Shown here in pieces: positions 33,331 to 42,652 of a stretch of 44,548 nucleotides of DNA. Position 1 is the stretch's first letter. Each line of letters starts with the position of its first letter. Both the position numbers and the translations under genes were made by a program. Location of the stretch: the NCBI GenBank assembly GCA_002402545.1, contig DHGA01000026.1, positions 1-44,548 of the forward strand, written 5' to 3'. The notes beneath the pieces were generated by a model. The model saw only the letters and a program-made list of their open reading frames with translations, was not told the DNA's origin and searched no databases. The stretch is from Syntrophaceae bacterium UBA4810. GTDB lineage: Bacteria; Desulfobacterota; Syntrophia; Syntrophales; Smithellaceae.

Positions 33331-35223
33331 ATGACTAAACCAAAAAAATCAAAAGCTATAAAGAAGCATAAAAGCAAACCGGTTCAATTCAATTTGCAGA
33401 ATATATCCGAGCCTAATCTTTATAAAGAAATGTTTCCCTATTCCGAAGTAGGGCGAATTGTTTTCGATCATAAAGTGCTCAAAACCAAACCCGCGAAAGA
33501 TATATTTATAACCGATACAACTTTTCGCGACGGACAGCAAGCGCGCCCGCCATACACAGCCGAGCAGATAGTCCAATTATATAAATTTCTTAGCGAACTG
33601 GGAGGTCCTAACGGCGTAATCCGCCAGTCGGAATTTTTTCTTTACTCTAAGAAAGACAAGGAAGCGGTGGAAAAATGCATGGCTCTGGGACTTCGTTACC
33701 CGGAAATTACCGGATGGATTCGCGCCACAAAGGATGACGTGCCTCTGATAAAGGCGGCAGGCCTTAAAGAAACGGGACTGCTTACTTCTGTTTCCGATTA
33801 TCATATTTTCCTGAAGCTTAACAAAAACAGAAAACAGGCGATGGATGATTATCTGGGCATCGTCAAATCTGTTCTTGATCTGGGAATTATTCCACGCTGC
33901 CATTTTGAAGACATTACCCGCGCGGACATTTACGGCTTCTGTATTCCTTTTGCCATTGAGCTGATGAAACTGAGGGAAAAAAGCAAAATTAACATAAAAA
34001 TCCGTCTCTGCGACACACTGGGCTACGGTGTCACCTATCCCGGAGCAGCGCTCCCACGCAGCGTGGATAAAATGGTGCGAGCTTTTATCGAAGATGCCGC
34101 CGTTCCGGAAGAACTTCTGGAATGGCATGGCCATAATGATTTTCACCGCGCGCTGACTAACGCAACCACCGCCTGGCTCTACGGATGCAGCGCGGCCAAT
34201 TCCACTTTGCTTGGATTGGGAGAAAGAACCGGCAATCCACCCATTGAAGCCCTGATTATCGAATATATCGCCCTGACGGGCAAATCTAACGGTATTGACA
34301 CGACAGTCATAACCGAAATAGCTGAATATTTTGAAAAAGAACTAGGCGTCAGCATCCCGGCGAATTATCCCTTTGTTGGTTCCGAATTCAATGTTACCCG
34401 GGCGGGAGTGCACGCGGACGGTCTGATAAAGTGTGAAGAAATTTACAATATCTTCGATACAAAAAAAATATTGAACAGGCCCATTGTTACAATGGTCAGC
34501 GACGTTTCGGGCAACGCGGGCATCGCCCTCTGGATCAACCAGCACTTTGGTTTGGAAGGTGAAAATGCAGTGGATAAGCGGCATCCCGGCATTTCCAAAA
34601 TCAGCAAATGGGTCAAGGAACAATACGATGCCGGACGCATTACAACCATTTCTCCCGAAGAAATGGAGAAAAAGGCGCGTCTCTATCTGTCCGAACTCTT
34701 TATTTCCGAACTGGATAAAATCAGATTCATGGCGGAAAATGCCGCAGTGGCCGCAGTCAGTCAGATTATCGAACATAAGTTAATGAAAACCATGGATCCG
34801 GACCAGCAAGAACCTCTTATGCAGAAATTCGTCGATGACCATCCTTCCATTCAGTTTGCTTATGTCGTGGACATGAACGGCAAGAAAACCACAAAAAATA
34901 TTACCAGCATCATCGATCGAGCCAAATATGAGAATTACGGTGTCGGTATTGATCAATCCGACAGGGAATGGTTTATCAAGCCTTTTCAAACGGGCAAAGT
35001 ACACGTCACCGATTTTTTCATATCCAAGATGACCGGTGTTTTATGCTTTACCGTTTCCGCGCCCATCGTCAACGACAAGGATGAAATGATCGGTATTTTC
35101 GGCGTGGACATCCAGTTTGAAGATTGGGTGAAAAGAGCCGAAGAGATGGAAGAAACGGATAATATCGCCCTGCGCGCTCAATATGAAGAAGTAATGCGCA
35201 AGGCAAAATTCGACCATCATTAA
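33331..35223 (+). CDS. DRE-TIM citrate/homocitrate-type synthase with C-terminal Cache-like domain (possible Re-citrate synthase)
   Basis: A 630-aa protein. Residues about 50-450 are an isopropylmalate/homocitrate synthase-type DRE-TIM barrel, with the signature DTTFRDGQQ (R66, D67) and the metal-binding H266 and H268 in EWHGHNDFH. Instead of a LeuA dimer domain, the last roughly 140 residues look like a Cache/PDC sensor domain (FAYVVDMNGKK, then GIDQSDREWFIKPFQTG, a TGVLCFTVSAPI strand and IGIFGVDIQF). There is no membrane segment. The best guess is Re-citrate synthase, known from Syntrophus and Clostridium kluyveri in this family and made from acetyl-CoA and oxaloacetate; homocitrate or citramalate synthase are alternatives. 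A GGAGC ribosome site precedes the ATG, 20 nt after aspS. Confidence 0.78.
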   Translation: MTKPKKSKAIKKHKSKPVQFNLQNISEPNLYKEMFPYSEVGRIVFDHKVLKTKPAKDIFITDTTFRDGQQARPPYTAEQIVQLYKFLSELGGPNGVIRQSEFFLYSKKDKEAVEKCMALGLRYPEITGWIRATKDDVPLIKAAGLKETGLLTSVSDYHIFLKLNKNRKQAMDDYLGIVKSVLDLGIIPRCHFEDITRADIYGFCIPFAIELMKLREKSKINIKIRLCDTLGYGVTYPGAALPRSVDKMVRAFIEDAAVPEELLEWHGHNDFHRALTNATTAWLYGCSAANSTLLGLGERTGNPPIEALIIEYIALTGKSNGIDTTVITEIAEYFEKELGVSIPANYPFVGSEFNVTRAGVHADGLIKCEEIYNIFDTKKILNRPIVTMVSDVSGNAGIALWINQHFGLEGENAVDKRHPGISKISKWVKEQYDAGRITTISPEEMEKKARLYLSELFISELDKIRFMAENAAVAAVSQIIEHKLMKTMDPDQQEPLMQKFVDDHPSIQFAYVVDMNGKKTTKNITSIIDRAKYENYGVGIDQSDREWFIKPFQTGKVHVTDFFISKMTGVLCFTVSAPIVNDKDEMIGIFGVDIQFEDWVKRAEEMEETDNIALRAQYEEVMRKAKFDHH

Positions 35224-37187
35224 TAGTCGGCATAAAGAGTCCATTGCTCGAAAGGACGTTCTTCTTTATCAGTAATCGGTGTTATTTCGCTGATGAAACG
35301 CGAGGGCGCGAGCGCGACATTTCCCAGGCCGCGGCTGTAATCAAGGGCGGGACAGCAAAGATAGAGCTGATCTTTTGCCCTGGTCAAAGCAACATAAAAC
35401 AATCTTCTTTCTTCGGCTTCCCCTTCTTTTTCCTTCAATGCCCGCTGCAAAGGAAACATGCCGTCCGTGCACCATATCAAAAATACATAAGACCACTCCA
35501 ATCCTTTGGCCTGGTGTATTGTGCTTAATACGAGCTTATCGCTCTTTTCTTCTTCTTCATGACCATCCTGAGAAGCCATGTTTGTCAAAAGAGCCAATTC
35601 GTTGAGAAAGTCCTCCATGCACATATACTGCTTTGAAAAAACAGCTAATTGCATTAAATCTTCTTCACGCGACGGAGCATCAGTATAGTTTTGCCGCAAA
35701 TATTCCCTATAACCACACGCGCTCAACAAAATATCGATAATCCTGTCCGAAGTTCTTTCCGTCGGCGGTATTTCCATAATCTCCTTGATATGTTTCCGGC
35801 ACGACTCAATACCGCTTTTTGCCGCTGTCGTTATGGATTTGATTATTTTATCATCAATAAATTCATCCAGCGGGTTTTGTGTTTTGCCCAGTATTGACCA
35901 TATTTTTAAAAATGTTTGATTGCCGATTTTCGGATACATCAGCAATACACGACGCCAGGCAAGTTCATCATGCGGATTAATCATGATTCTCATATAAGAA
36001 GTAACATCTTTAATGTGCGCCTGCTCGAAAAAACGGATTCCCGACCTGATATCAAAAGGAATTTCGCGCCGGACTAGTTCCATCTGCAGTTCCATTGAAT
36101 GATAATGAGCTCGGTATAAAACAGCGATTTCGGAAAGGGGAACGCCATTATGAAATAATTCTCTTACCCGCTGCGCGACAAAATCAGCCTGTTTCAATAC
36201 GTTCTGCGCGTAAACAATAACGGGGCGCGTCCCGCTGGCGCGAACGGCATTTAATTCTTTAGGATACTGGTTTTCATTGTTGATGATGCTTAAATTTGCC
36301 AGACTGAGGATCTCTGGCGTGCTACGGTAATTTGTTTCCAGTTTGTATATTTTGCAGTCAGGATAGCGTCGCGGAAAATTGATAATACTTTCAAAACTTG
36401 CGCCGCGAAACGAATATATACTCTGGGCATCATCCCCAACTACCATTAAATTCCCGTGCGCGGCGGCCAGCAAATCAACAATGTTTGCCTGAACTATGTT
36501 CACATCCTGGTATTCATCTACCAGAATATGCTGAAATCTTGCGGATATATTTTTCAATACATCCGGATGTTCTGTAAGAAGTATCTGCAAATTCAAAAGC
36601 AGGTCATCAAAATCCATGACGCACAATTCTTTTTTCTTCTGGAAATAAAGAAGGGCTATCTGCGTTATCTCATCAACCAGATGTGCATAGTATGGATATC
36701 TCGCGTACAGGACTTCCTCCAATGAACTCTGCGTATTAAAAATAAGACTGATTATTTCAGCCAGAATGTTGCTTTTAGGAAATCTGTTTGATTTAGCGTC
36801 AATTTTGAGTTCCGAAACACAACTAGATATAAGCTGACGTGAATCTTCGCTATCCATAATGGAAAAATTAGCGCGATAGCCCAGCTTTGATGCGTAGTTT
36901 CTTATAATAACATTGGCGATATGGTGAAAGGTGCCGCCCATTATTTTTCCGGTATATTGTTCAGCCAGATTTTCTACACGATTGAGCATGGAGCGCGCGG
37001 CCTTATTTGTGAAGGTGGCAAGCAATATGTTCTCGGGAGCGATTCCTCTTTCCATAAGATGAGCAACCCGATAAGTAAGTGTCCGCGTTTTGCCGCTTCC
37101 CGCGCCGGCAAGAACCAGCAGGTAGCCTCCTTCTTCCCTTACGACTTTTAATTGCTGGGGATTAAGTTCTTTTTCGTAGTCAACCAT
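35220..37187 (-). CDS. UvrD/Rep-family DNA helicase (PcrA-like)
   Basis: A 655-aa superfamily 1A helicase. Motifs are clear in order: Walker A GAGSGKTRTL, motif Ia TFTNKAA, motif II VDEYQDVN, motif III GDDAQSIYSFRGA, motif IV LETNYRST, motif V STIHQAKGLEW and motif VI FYVALTRAKDQLYL. It unwinds DNA 3' to 5' in repair or replication restart. At 655 aa it is shorter than UvrD/PcrA (about 720) and nearer to Rep, so its exact branch is uncertain. The stop overlaps the stop of the convergent synthase gene. It is the last gene of the minus-strand run starting with frr. Confidence 0.93.
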   Translation of the reverse strand: MVDYEKELNPQQLKVVREEGGYLLVLAGAGSGKTRTLTYRVAHLMERGIAPENILLATFTNKAARSMLNRVENLAEQYTGKIMGGTFHHIANVIIRNYASKLGYRANFSIMDSEDSRQLISSCVSELKIDAKSNRFPKSNILAEIISLIFNTQSSLEEVLYARYPYYAHLVDEITQIALLYFQKKKELCVMDFDDLLLNLQILLTEHPDVLKNISARFQHILVDEYQDVNIVQANIVDLLAAAHGNLMVVGDDAQSIYSFRGASFESIINFPRRYPDCKIYKLETNYRSTPEILSLANLSIINNENQYPKELNAVRASGTRPVIVYAQNVLKQADFVAQRVRELFHNGVPLSEIAVLYRAHYHSMELQMELVRREIPFDIRSGIRFFEQAHIKDVTSYMRIMINPHDELAWRRVLLMYPKIGNQTFLKIWSILGKTQNPLDEFIDDKIIKSITTAAKSGIESCRKHIKEIMEIPPTERTSDRIIDILLSACGYREYLRQNYTDAPSREEDLMQLAVFSKQYMCMEDFLNELALLTNMASQDGHEEEEKSDKLVLSTIHQAKGLEWSYVFLIWCTDGMFPLQRALKEKEGEAEERRLFYVALTRAKDQLYLCCPALDYSRGLGNVALAPSRFISEITPITDKEERPFEQWTLYADY

Positions 37188-37219
37188 GAATTAGTGCGAC
37201 GGTGGAATCAAATATTTTA

Positions 37220-37864
37220 TTAAATTTTCAGCGTTTTAATCTCGGCAAATGTTTCATCGGCTTTAAGAGATTCGACATTTCTTAATAATTTTTCTTTTTG
37301 ATAAAAACCGACAAGGGGCGCTGTTTTTTCATTATATACTCTGATTCTTTCGGTAATCGCTTCTTGAGTTTCGTCATCTCTTTGCACCACCATGTGCCCG
37401 CATTTCCTGCACTTGTTTCCTTCCGCCGGAGGATTATTTCTAATATTATATATTTCCTGGCAAGTTTGATTAGAACACGTTCTTCTGGTGGTAAGCCTTT
37501 CTAAAATAACGTTTAATGGAGCTTCCAGATTAATTACATAATCAAGCGTGATACCAAGTTTTTCCAGAATTGCTTTAAGTTGGCTTGCCTGGCTAATCGT
37601 CCTGGGGAAACCGTCCAGAATAAACCCTTTCCGGCAATCAGGCTCTCTCAAACGCTTTTCCATTATATCCATAATTAGAGAGTCTGGAACAAGCCCTCCT
37701 TCATCCATATATTTTTTCGCCTTGTTTCCCAATTCTGTTCCTTCTTTTATGGCGGAGCGTAAAATGTCTCCGGTAGATATCTGCACCGATCCATTATTCT
37801 GAGAAAGCAATTTCGCGATTGTTCCTTTTCCCACTCCGGGTGATCCTAATAAAATAATCCTCAT
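37220..37864 (-). CDS. adk: Adenylate kinase
   Basis: A 214-aa enzyme of normal length. The P-loop GSPGVGKGT is at the N-terminus, and the AMP/ATP sites show as LDGFPRTISQA and TTRRTC. The LID is the long form with four cysteines (CSNQTC and CRKC), so it should bind zinc; the first pair is spaced C-x4-C. It keeps ATP, ADP and AMP in balance in the cytoplasm. Its ATG overlaps the stop of the upstream cyclotransferase gene (ATGA), an unusual pairing of a cytoplasmic and an exported enzyme. Confidence 0.95.
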   Translation of the reverse strand: MRIILLGSPGVGKGTIAKLLSQNNGSVQISTGDILRSAIKEGTELGNKAKKYMDEGGLVPDSLIMDIMEKRLREPDCRKGFILDGFPRTISQASQLKAILEKLGITLDYVINLEAPLNVILERLTTRRTCSNQTCQEIYNIRNNPPAEGNKCRKCGHMVVQRDDETQEAITERIRVYNEKTAPLVGFYQKEKLLRNVESLKADETFAEIKTLKI

Positions 37865-38670
37865 TTATCCACTCCATTATTTATTTTTATTTCAAAAATA
37901 TAAGGCCAATATTTACCGGTCACGAATATTCGATTATTTTTTTTATCATATGCAATGCCATTTAACACATCTACAGAATGATATTTTGTAATTTTATTAT
38001 ACAACAGACTTAGATCAACCCATCCTAAAACCTCTCCTGTATGAGGGGATATGCGGACAAGAACGTTCTCCATAAAAATGTTCGCCCATATTTCTCCGGC
38101 TATAAATTCCAATTCATTAATATTTTCAATAAATTGCTTGCCATCACGCACATTCAATATTTTTCTAATTTTGAATGTTGTCGGTTCGCGGCAGGTAATT
38201 TTCGACGTTCCGTCGCTCATAAACAACATTTTGCCGTCTGATGTTATTCCCCAACCTTCACCTTCATAGTTAAATTCTGCCGCAATTTTTAAATTTTCAA
38301 AATCGTAAATAAAACCTTTTTGATTTTTCCATGTTAGCTGATATATTTTTTTATTGAAATAAGTTATCCCTTCTCCAAAACTTTTATCCGGTAAATTTAT
38401 TATTGTTATTATTTTCCCTGTTACTAAATCAACCTTACGCAAAGAGGATTTTCCTATAAGCCCTGTAGATTCATATAAAAAACCATTGCGATAAAACAAT
38501 CCCTGCGTAAAAGCTTCGTGATCATGCGGGTAAATATTTATAACTTTTATCGTGTAGATGGGAGCTTTTGTGTTTCTTAAATAGTAATCCGAGGCGAAAG
38601 ATTGCGCCGAACAGAATATGATGATGAGCAACGCGTATAATATTAGATTAATCGTAATTTTATTTTTCAT
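37861..38670 (-). CDS. Glutaminyl-peptide cyclotransferase, five-bladed propeller type
   Basis: A 269-aa protein with a Sec signal peptide (about residues 1-26) and the whole pattern of the plant/bacterial QC family: HDHEAFTQGL, YESTGLIGKSSLR, FGEGITYF, MSDGTS, INELEFI, DVLNGIAYD and VTGKYWPYIFEI. It converts N-terminal glutamine of exported proteins or peptides to pyroglutamate in the periplasm. It overlaps adk downstream by 4 nt and lies 12 nt after the DUF362 gene. Targets are unknown. Confidence 0.93.
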   Translation of the reverse strand: MKNKITINLILYALLIIIFCSAQSFASDYYLRNTKAPIYTIKVINIYPHDHEAFTQGLFYRNGFLYESTGLIGKSSLRKVDLVTGKIITIINLPDKSFGEGITYFNKKIYQLTWKNQKGFIYDFENLKIAAEFNYEGEGWGITSDGKMLFMSDGTSKITCREPTTFKIRKILNVRDGKQFIENINELEFIAGEIWANIFMENVLVRISPHTGEVLGWVDLSLLYNKITKYHSVDVLNGIAYDKKNNRIFVTGKYWPYIFEIKINNGVDK

Positions 38671-38682
38671 CTTATAAATATT

Positions 38683-39702
38683 TTAAAATCCTATTTCCTG
38701 CGCGTAAGTAAATTGCCTTCTCCACGGAATATCCTTATGGATAGAGTCAATCACATCAGCGCCTACTATTTCAATTGCCTCTTTGTCCGCAATCACCGGA
38801 TGATAAGCTCCGATAAAACCTTTATCCTCCACGACCGTTTTATGATTACCGGGCAAACAATCACAATCCTTTACAATATTGAGCAGCGCCGTGACAAACA
38901 CCGCCCTGCCCTGAATTGATTTCCACACGGCAGCCGCCGTCTCGACAAGTTTTTCCTGAAATACCCGAACGTCAGTATCCCATATTATTTTTAAGGCCAT
39001 TTCCGGGCACATAGCGATACACTGCGCGCATCCGATACATTTACTTAAATCATATACCGGATATTCTTTATCCTCCATTGCCGCGGCTCCTACCGGACAC
39101 ACTTTAACGCATTCACCGCATAAAATACATTTCTTCTTATTAAGCGAGGGCTTGGCATCCGCGTGCATTCTTTGCTTTTGCGCGCGTGATGCAAATCCCA
39201 TTGATATGTTCTTAATCGCCGCGCCGAACCCCGTTTCCATATGCCCTTTAAAATGAGATAAAATAACAAAACCATCAGCCTGTTTAATGACTTTACCTAT
39301 CTGAACCTTTTCAAAATGTTTATAACCGGCTGGCAAATCAATAACATCTTTACCATCAAGTCCGTCTCCTATTGTAACCCGACAGCCTAAATATTCCTCG
39401 GAATAATTATGTTTTGCTGCCGTAATCAGCGATTGCCGCCCTTCGCGCCTTCCTCCGGAATAAAGAACTGTGGTATCAAAAACAAAAGGCTTAATCTCTT
39501 TTGCTTTCAGCCACCCAATAATTTCTTTAGCGTATATCGGCGGTAAATAATTTTTATTCCCCATTTCTCCCCAATGAAGCTTGATTCCGATCCGATCTCC
39601 CGGAGAAAAGGGAAGTCTTAATTCACTTAGAACGGATTTCAGCGAATTAAGCCTTGATCCATTACTTGATAAACAACTTCTAAATATATAGGATTCTTTC
39701 AT
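38683..39702 (-). CDS. DUF362 protein with two 4Fe-4S clusters
   Basis: A 339-aa cytoplasmic protein. The DUF362 domain is marked by GIKLHWGEMGN near residue 40 and by ILSHFKGHMETGFGAAIKNI. Two ferredoxin motifs sit in the middle (CILCGECVKVCP and CIGCAQCIAMCP). DUF362 ferredoxins are common in anaerobes; their function is not established. No redox partner gene is adjacent. The gene lies between tsaB and the cyclotransferase in the same direction, with a weak ribosome site. Confidence 0.9.
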   Translation of the reverse strand: MKESYIFRSCLSSNGSRLNSLKSVLSELRLPFSPGDRIGIKLHWGEMGNKNYLPPIYAKEIIGWLKAKEIKPFVFDTTVLYSGGRREGRQSLITAAKHNYSEEYLGCRVTIGDGLDGKDVIDLPAGYKHFEKVQIGKVIKQADGFVILSHFKGHMETGFGAAIKNISMGFASRAQKQRMHADAKPSLNKKKCILCGECVKVCPVGAAAMEDKEYPVYDLSKCIGCAQCIAMCPEMALKIIWDTDVRVFQEKLVETAAAVWKSIQGRAVFVTALLNIVKDCDCLPGNHKTVVEDKGFIGAYHPVIADKEAIEIVGADVIDSIHKDIPWRRQFTYAQEIGF

Positions 39703-39719
39703 TTTTACGATGCGAACAA

Positions 39720-40397
39720 TTATACTTTAGGTAAGGCGTCACTTTGTCGCAGATACACCGGAACACAGTTATCGGGACTGAGCAATTCTCCACGCCGGTA
39801 TTTTTCCAAGCCCAAAATCGCCACTGCTGATGCCCTCACACAGGGAATGATATTTTTATCAATAATAATATTTTTATTATTTTTTAAAATAAGCTCCGCA
39901 TATCTGATCGCGCCCTCTCCTGCACATATTACTTCATCATTAATGTCGGCTCGAATATGCTCAGGCTGAATATTAATTTCTTGTGATAATTGCCGCAATA
40001 AACTTTCTTTGTCGTAACAAAAAGCGGCAGTATAGACCTGACCTCTGCCCGCGTCCATCACCGCGTAAATTGTTTTTTTAGTGTAAGGAACATTTAGAGC
40101 TATTGCCGCGAGGGTGGAAACTCCCACCGCCGGCTTTGAAGTGGCGAGCATCATCCCTTTGATTGTACTTACCGCGATACGCACACCGGTAAAAGAACCA
40201 GGGCCCAAAGTGCAAGAAAATAAATCTATTTCATTAATTTGTAAATTACTATTCTTTAGCGCCCGATCAATTGCCGGTAAAATGGTTTCCGAATGATTTA
40301 GTCCCGTGTCCAGAATCTTTTCATAAACTGTATCATTATTCTTCAGAACAGCCACAGAAACGGTTTTTGAAGAAGTGTCAAAAGCCAAGACATACAT
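39720..40397 (-). CDS. tsaB: tRNA threonylcarbamoyladenosine biosynthesis protein TsaB
   Basis: A 225-aa ASKHA-fold protein. The N-terminus has the typical LAFDTSSKTVSVAV, and GPGSFTGVRI and MDAGRGQVYTA follow. TsaB partners TsaD and TsaE in making t6A at position 37 of ANN-decoding tRNAs. The start lies 3 nt after the rseP stop, so translation is probably coupled. Length is normal. Confidence 0.93.
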   Translation of the reverse strand: MYVLAFDTSSKTVSVAVLKNNDTVYEKILDTGLNHSETILPAIDRALKNSNLQINEIDLFSCTLGPGSFTGVRIAVSTIKGMMLATSKPAVGVSTLAAIALNVPYTKKTIYAVMDAGRGQVYTAAFCYDKESLLRQLSQEINIQPEHIRADINDEVICAGEGAIRYAELILKNNKNIIIDKNIIPCVRASAVAILGLEKYRRGELLSPDNCVPVYLRQSDALPKV

Positions 40398-40400
40398 ATT

Positions 40401-41498
40401 TTATTTAAAAAACTTAACAACTTTATTAACAAAATCCAGATTCATACGGTCAATATCGATCATGACAACGAATATCATCAGCAATATCAGAAATACAAAG
40501 CCAATCTGCTGGAAAACACCCTGCCATTTGAGGCTCATGGGCTTACCGCGCACAAGCTCGATAAGGTTGAACATAATATGCCCTCCGTCAAGGATAGGAA
40601 TCGGGAAGAGATTGATAATGGCCAAATTGACGGAAAGAAGGGCCATCAGGAAAAGAAAAGGAATAAATCCTTCTTTAGCGACCGCGCCTGCTGCCTGCGC
40701 GATAAATATGGGGCCTCCCAAATTTTTCGGCGAAACTTGACCTTTAATCATTTTAACAAAAACAACCAGGGTCAGCTTGCTGAATTGCCATGTCTTCTGT
40801 AAACCGATTATTGTGGCTTCCCATACATTTCTTTTTTCTATTATAAAATTTTCTGAAGGGCTAATACCTATGAGATAAGCCTCTACTTCTTCTCCCAGAA
40901 TATTTTGTGTTTTCGATAATTTTGGTTGTATTAACATTTCATTTTTTTGTTCGTCACGTTCGATGATAATTTTTACCTGTTGCCCCTGGCTTTGTGCAAT
41001 TACCTGTCTGATGTCATCCCAATAATTTATATTTTTCCCGTCGATTGATAATATTTTATCTCCCTTTTTGATTCCCGCTTCGTACGCGGCGGATTCCTGC
41101 TGTACTTCGCCCACAACACTGCTCAGAGCAGGCACGCCATAAAGATAAACTGCCGAAAAGATAATAATAGCCAGAAGGAAGTTGAATAAAGGACCGGCAA
41201 ATACAATGAATATCCTTTTTAAAACCGGCTGTTTGGAAAATGATATCTTTTCTTCTTCAGGGGAGAGCTTTTCAGTTTCTGATTCTCCGACAAGTTTTAC
41301 GTAACCTCCCAGAGGTATCAAAGACAGGACGTACTCGGTCATTCCTATCTTCTTGCCGATTATTTTTGGTCCAAAACCGAGAGAAAACTTTGTCACACCG
41401 ACACCACTCATACGCGCGGCCAGAAAATGACCAAATTCATGGAAAAATATTAATACTCCCAGTAAAACAATTACAGATATAATGGATATTCCTATCAA
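40401..41498 (-). CDS. rseP: Site-2 protease RseP, membrane metalloprotease
   Basis: With the TTG start at 41498 the protein has 365 aa. The zinc motif HEFGH is in the first membrane helix, a single PDZ domain lies in the middle (SIDGKNINYWDD), and the second catalytic motif, NLFPIPILDGGH, is in the C-terminal membrane region. It cuts membrane-spanning anti-sigma factors and remnant signal peptides. I chose TTG because AAAGGA lies 7 nt upstream and the TTGA overlaps the dxr stop; a longer frame from a GTG at 41543 would add a charged, unlikely N-terminus. Confidence 0.92.
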   Translation of the reverse strand: MIGISIISVIVLLGVLIFFHEFGHFLAARMSGVGVTKFSLGFGPKIIGKKIGMTEYVLSLIPLGGYVKLVGESETEKLSPEEEKISFSKQPVLKRIFIVFAGPLFNFLLAIIIFSAVYLYGVPALSSVVGEVQQESAAYEAGIKKGDKILSIDGKNINYWDDIRQVIAQSQGQQVKIIIERDEQKNEMLIQPKLSKTQNILGEEVEAYLIGISPSENFIIEKRNVWEATIIGLQKTWQFSKLTLVVFVKMIKGQVSPKNLGGPIFIAQAAGAVAKEGFIPFLFLMALLSVNLAIINLFPIPILDGGHIMFNLIELVRGKPMSLKWQGVFQQIGFVFLILLMIFVVMIDIDRMNLDFVNKVVKFFK

Positions 41499-42652
41499 GA
41501 TCTTTTCCTTTCTATTATTTTTTGAGCTTGTTGCCTTGCCCACTTATCAGCTTGTATAATTTCTTCAAGCGAAGGCTCATTTACGGCATCGTGTAAAGAT
41601 AGCACCTTTTCGATAATTTTCGGTATATTTGTAAATTTTATTTTCCCGTTAATAAATTCTTCCACCGCGACTTCATTTGCCGCGTTCAAAACCGCCGGAT
41701 TTGTCCCTCCTGCAATTCCGGCGTCATAGGCAAGTTTCAGGCAGGGAAACATTTTCGTATCCGGTTTCATAAATTCCATTTTGCCGTTTTTAACTAAGTT
41801 TAAGGGCGGCAAGTCGTTTTCAATTCTTTCCGGATAACTCAAGGCGTAAGCAATAGGTATTCTCATATCAGGTATTCCCATTTGTGCCAAGATACTTCCA
41901 TCAATAAATTCAACCATGGAATGCACAATGCTTTGGGGGTGTATAAGCACATCAATTTGACTGATTTGAACATCAAATAACCATTTTGCTTCGATTACTT
42001 CCAACCCCTTATTCATCAAAGATGCCGAATCTATGGTTATCTTTTTACCCATTTTCCAATTAGGATGCTTCAAAGCCTGTTTGGGTTTAACGTTTTGTAA
42101 CTGTTTTTTCGTCATCTTGCGAAAAGGTCCGCCGGACGCGGTCAAGATAATCTTTTTTAGAAACTCACGTTTCTGCCCCTCGAGACACTGAAATATAGCG
42201 CTGTGCTCGCTGTCCACAGGCAGAATTTTAACGCCTTTTTTCTTTGATACTCTCGTAACAATTTCTCCCGCGATAACCATTGTCTCTTTATTTGCCAGGG
42301 CAACGTCTTTTCCTGCTTCAATCGCCGCCAGGGTCGGCATTAAACCGGCGGCTCCGGATATCGCGGAAATTACGATGTCCGCGTCGTGGAAAGACGCCAC
42401 TTCTTTAATTCCTTCTTTTCCGTATAATACTTCGACATTACTTTTTATATTTGATTTTAAAATGACTGCCTTTTCTTTTGTTTTTACATAAATAATCTCT
42501 GGATGAAATTTTTCTATCTGTTTTTTTAACAGATTTGTATTTTCTCCCGCGGCAAGCGCGACAACACAAAAACGCTCAGGATTTTTTCCAATTACATCCA
42601 GCGCACTTATTCCAATTGAGCCGGTAGAACCTAAAACGGTGATTTTTTTCAT
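41495..42652 (-). CDS. dxr: 1-deoxy-D-xylulose 5-phosphate reductoisomerase
   Basis: A 385-aa enzyme of the non-mevalonate isoprenoid pathway. The NADPH site LGSTGSIG is at the N-terminus, the active-site motif appears as LPVDSEHSAIFQCL, and the catalytic loop and metal ligands appear in HPNWKMGKKITIDSASLMNKG. It turns DXP into MEP. Its last codons hold the ribosome site of rseP, and its stop overlaps the rseP TTG start. The start lies 1 nt from the cdsA stop. Confidence 0.95.
   Translation of the reverse strand: MKKITVLGSTGSIGISALDVIGKNPERFCVVALAAGENTNLLKKQIEKFHPEIIYVKTKEKAVILKSNIKSNVEVLYGKEGIKEVASFHDADIVISAISGAAGLMPTLAAIEAGKDVALANKETMVIAGEIVTRVSKKKGVKILPVDSEHSAIFQCLEGQKREFLKKIILTASGGPFRKMTKKQLQNVKPKQALKHPNWKMGKKITIDSASLMNKGLEVIEAKWLFDVQISQIDVLIHPQSIVHSMVEFIDGSILAQMGIPDMRIPIAYALSYPERIENDLPPLNLVKNGKMEFMKPDTKMFPCLKLAYDAGIAGGTNPAVLNAANEVAVEEFINGKIKFTNIPKIIEKVLSLHDAVNEPSLEEIIQADKWARQQAQKIIERKRS

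Noticed and set aside
41499..41543. Longer RseP starting at GTG 41543
   Set aside because: This would overlap dxr by 49 nt and add a charged N-terminus; the TTG at 41498 has a good ribosome site and overlaps the dxr stop by only 4 nt.
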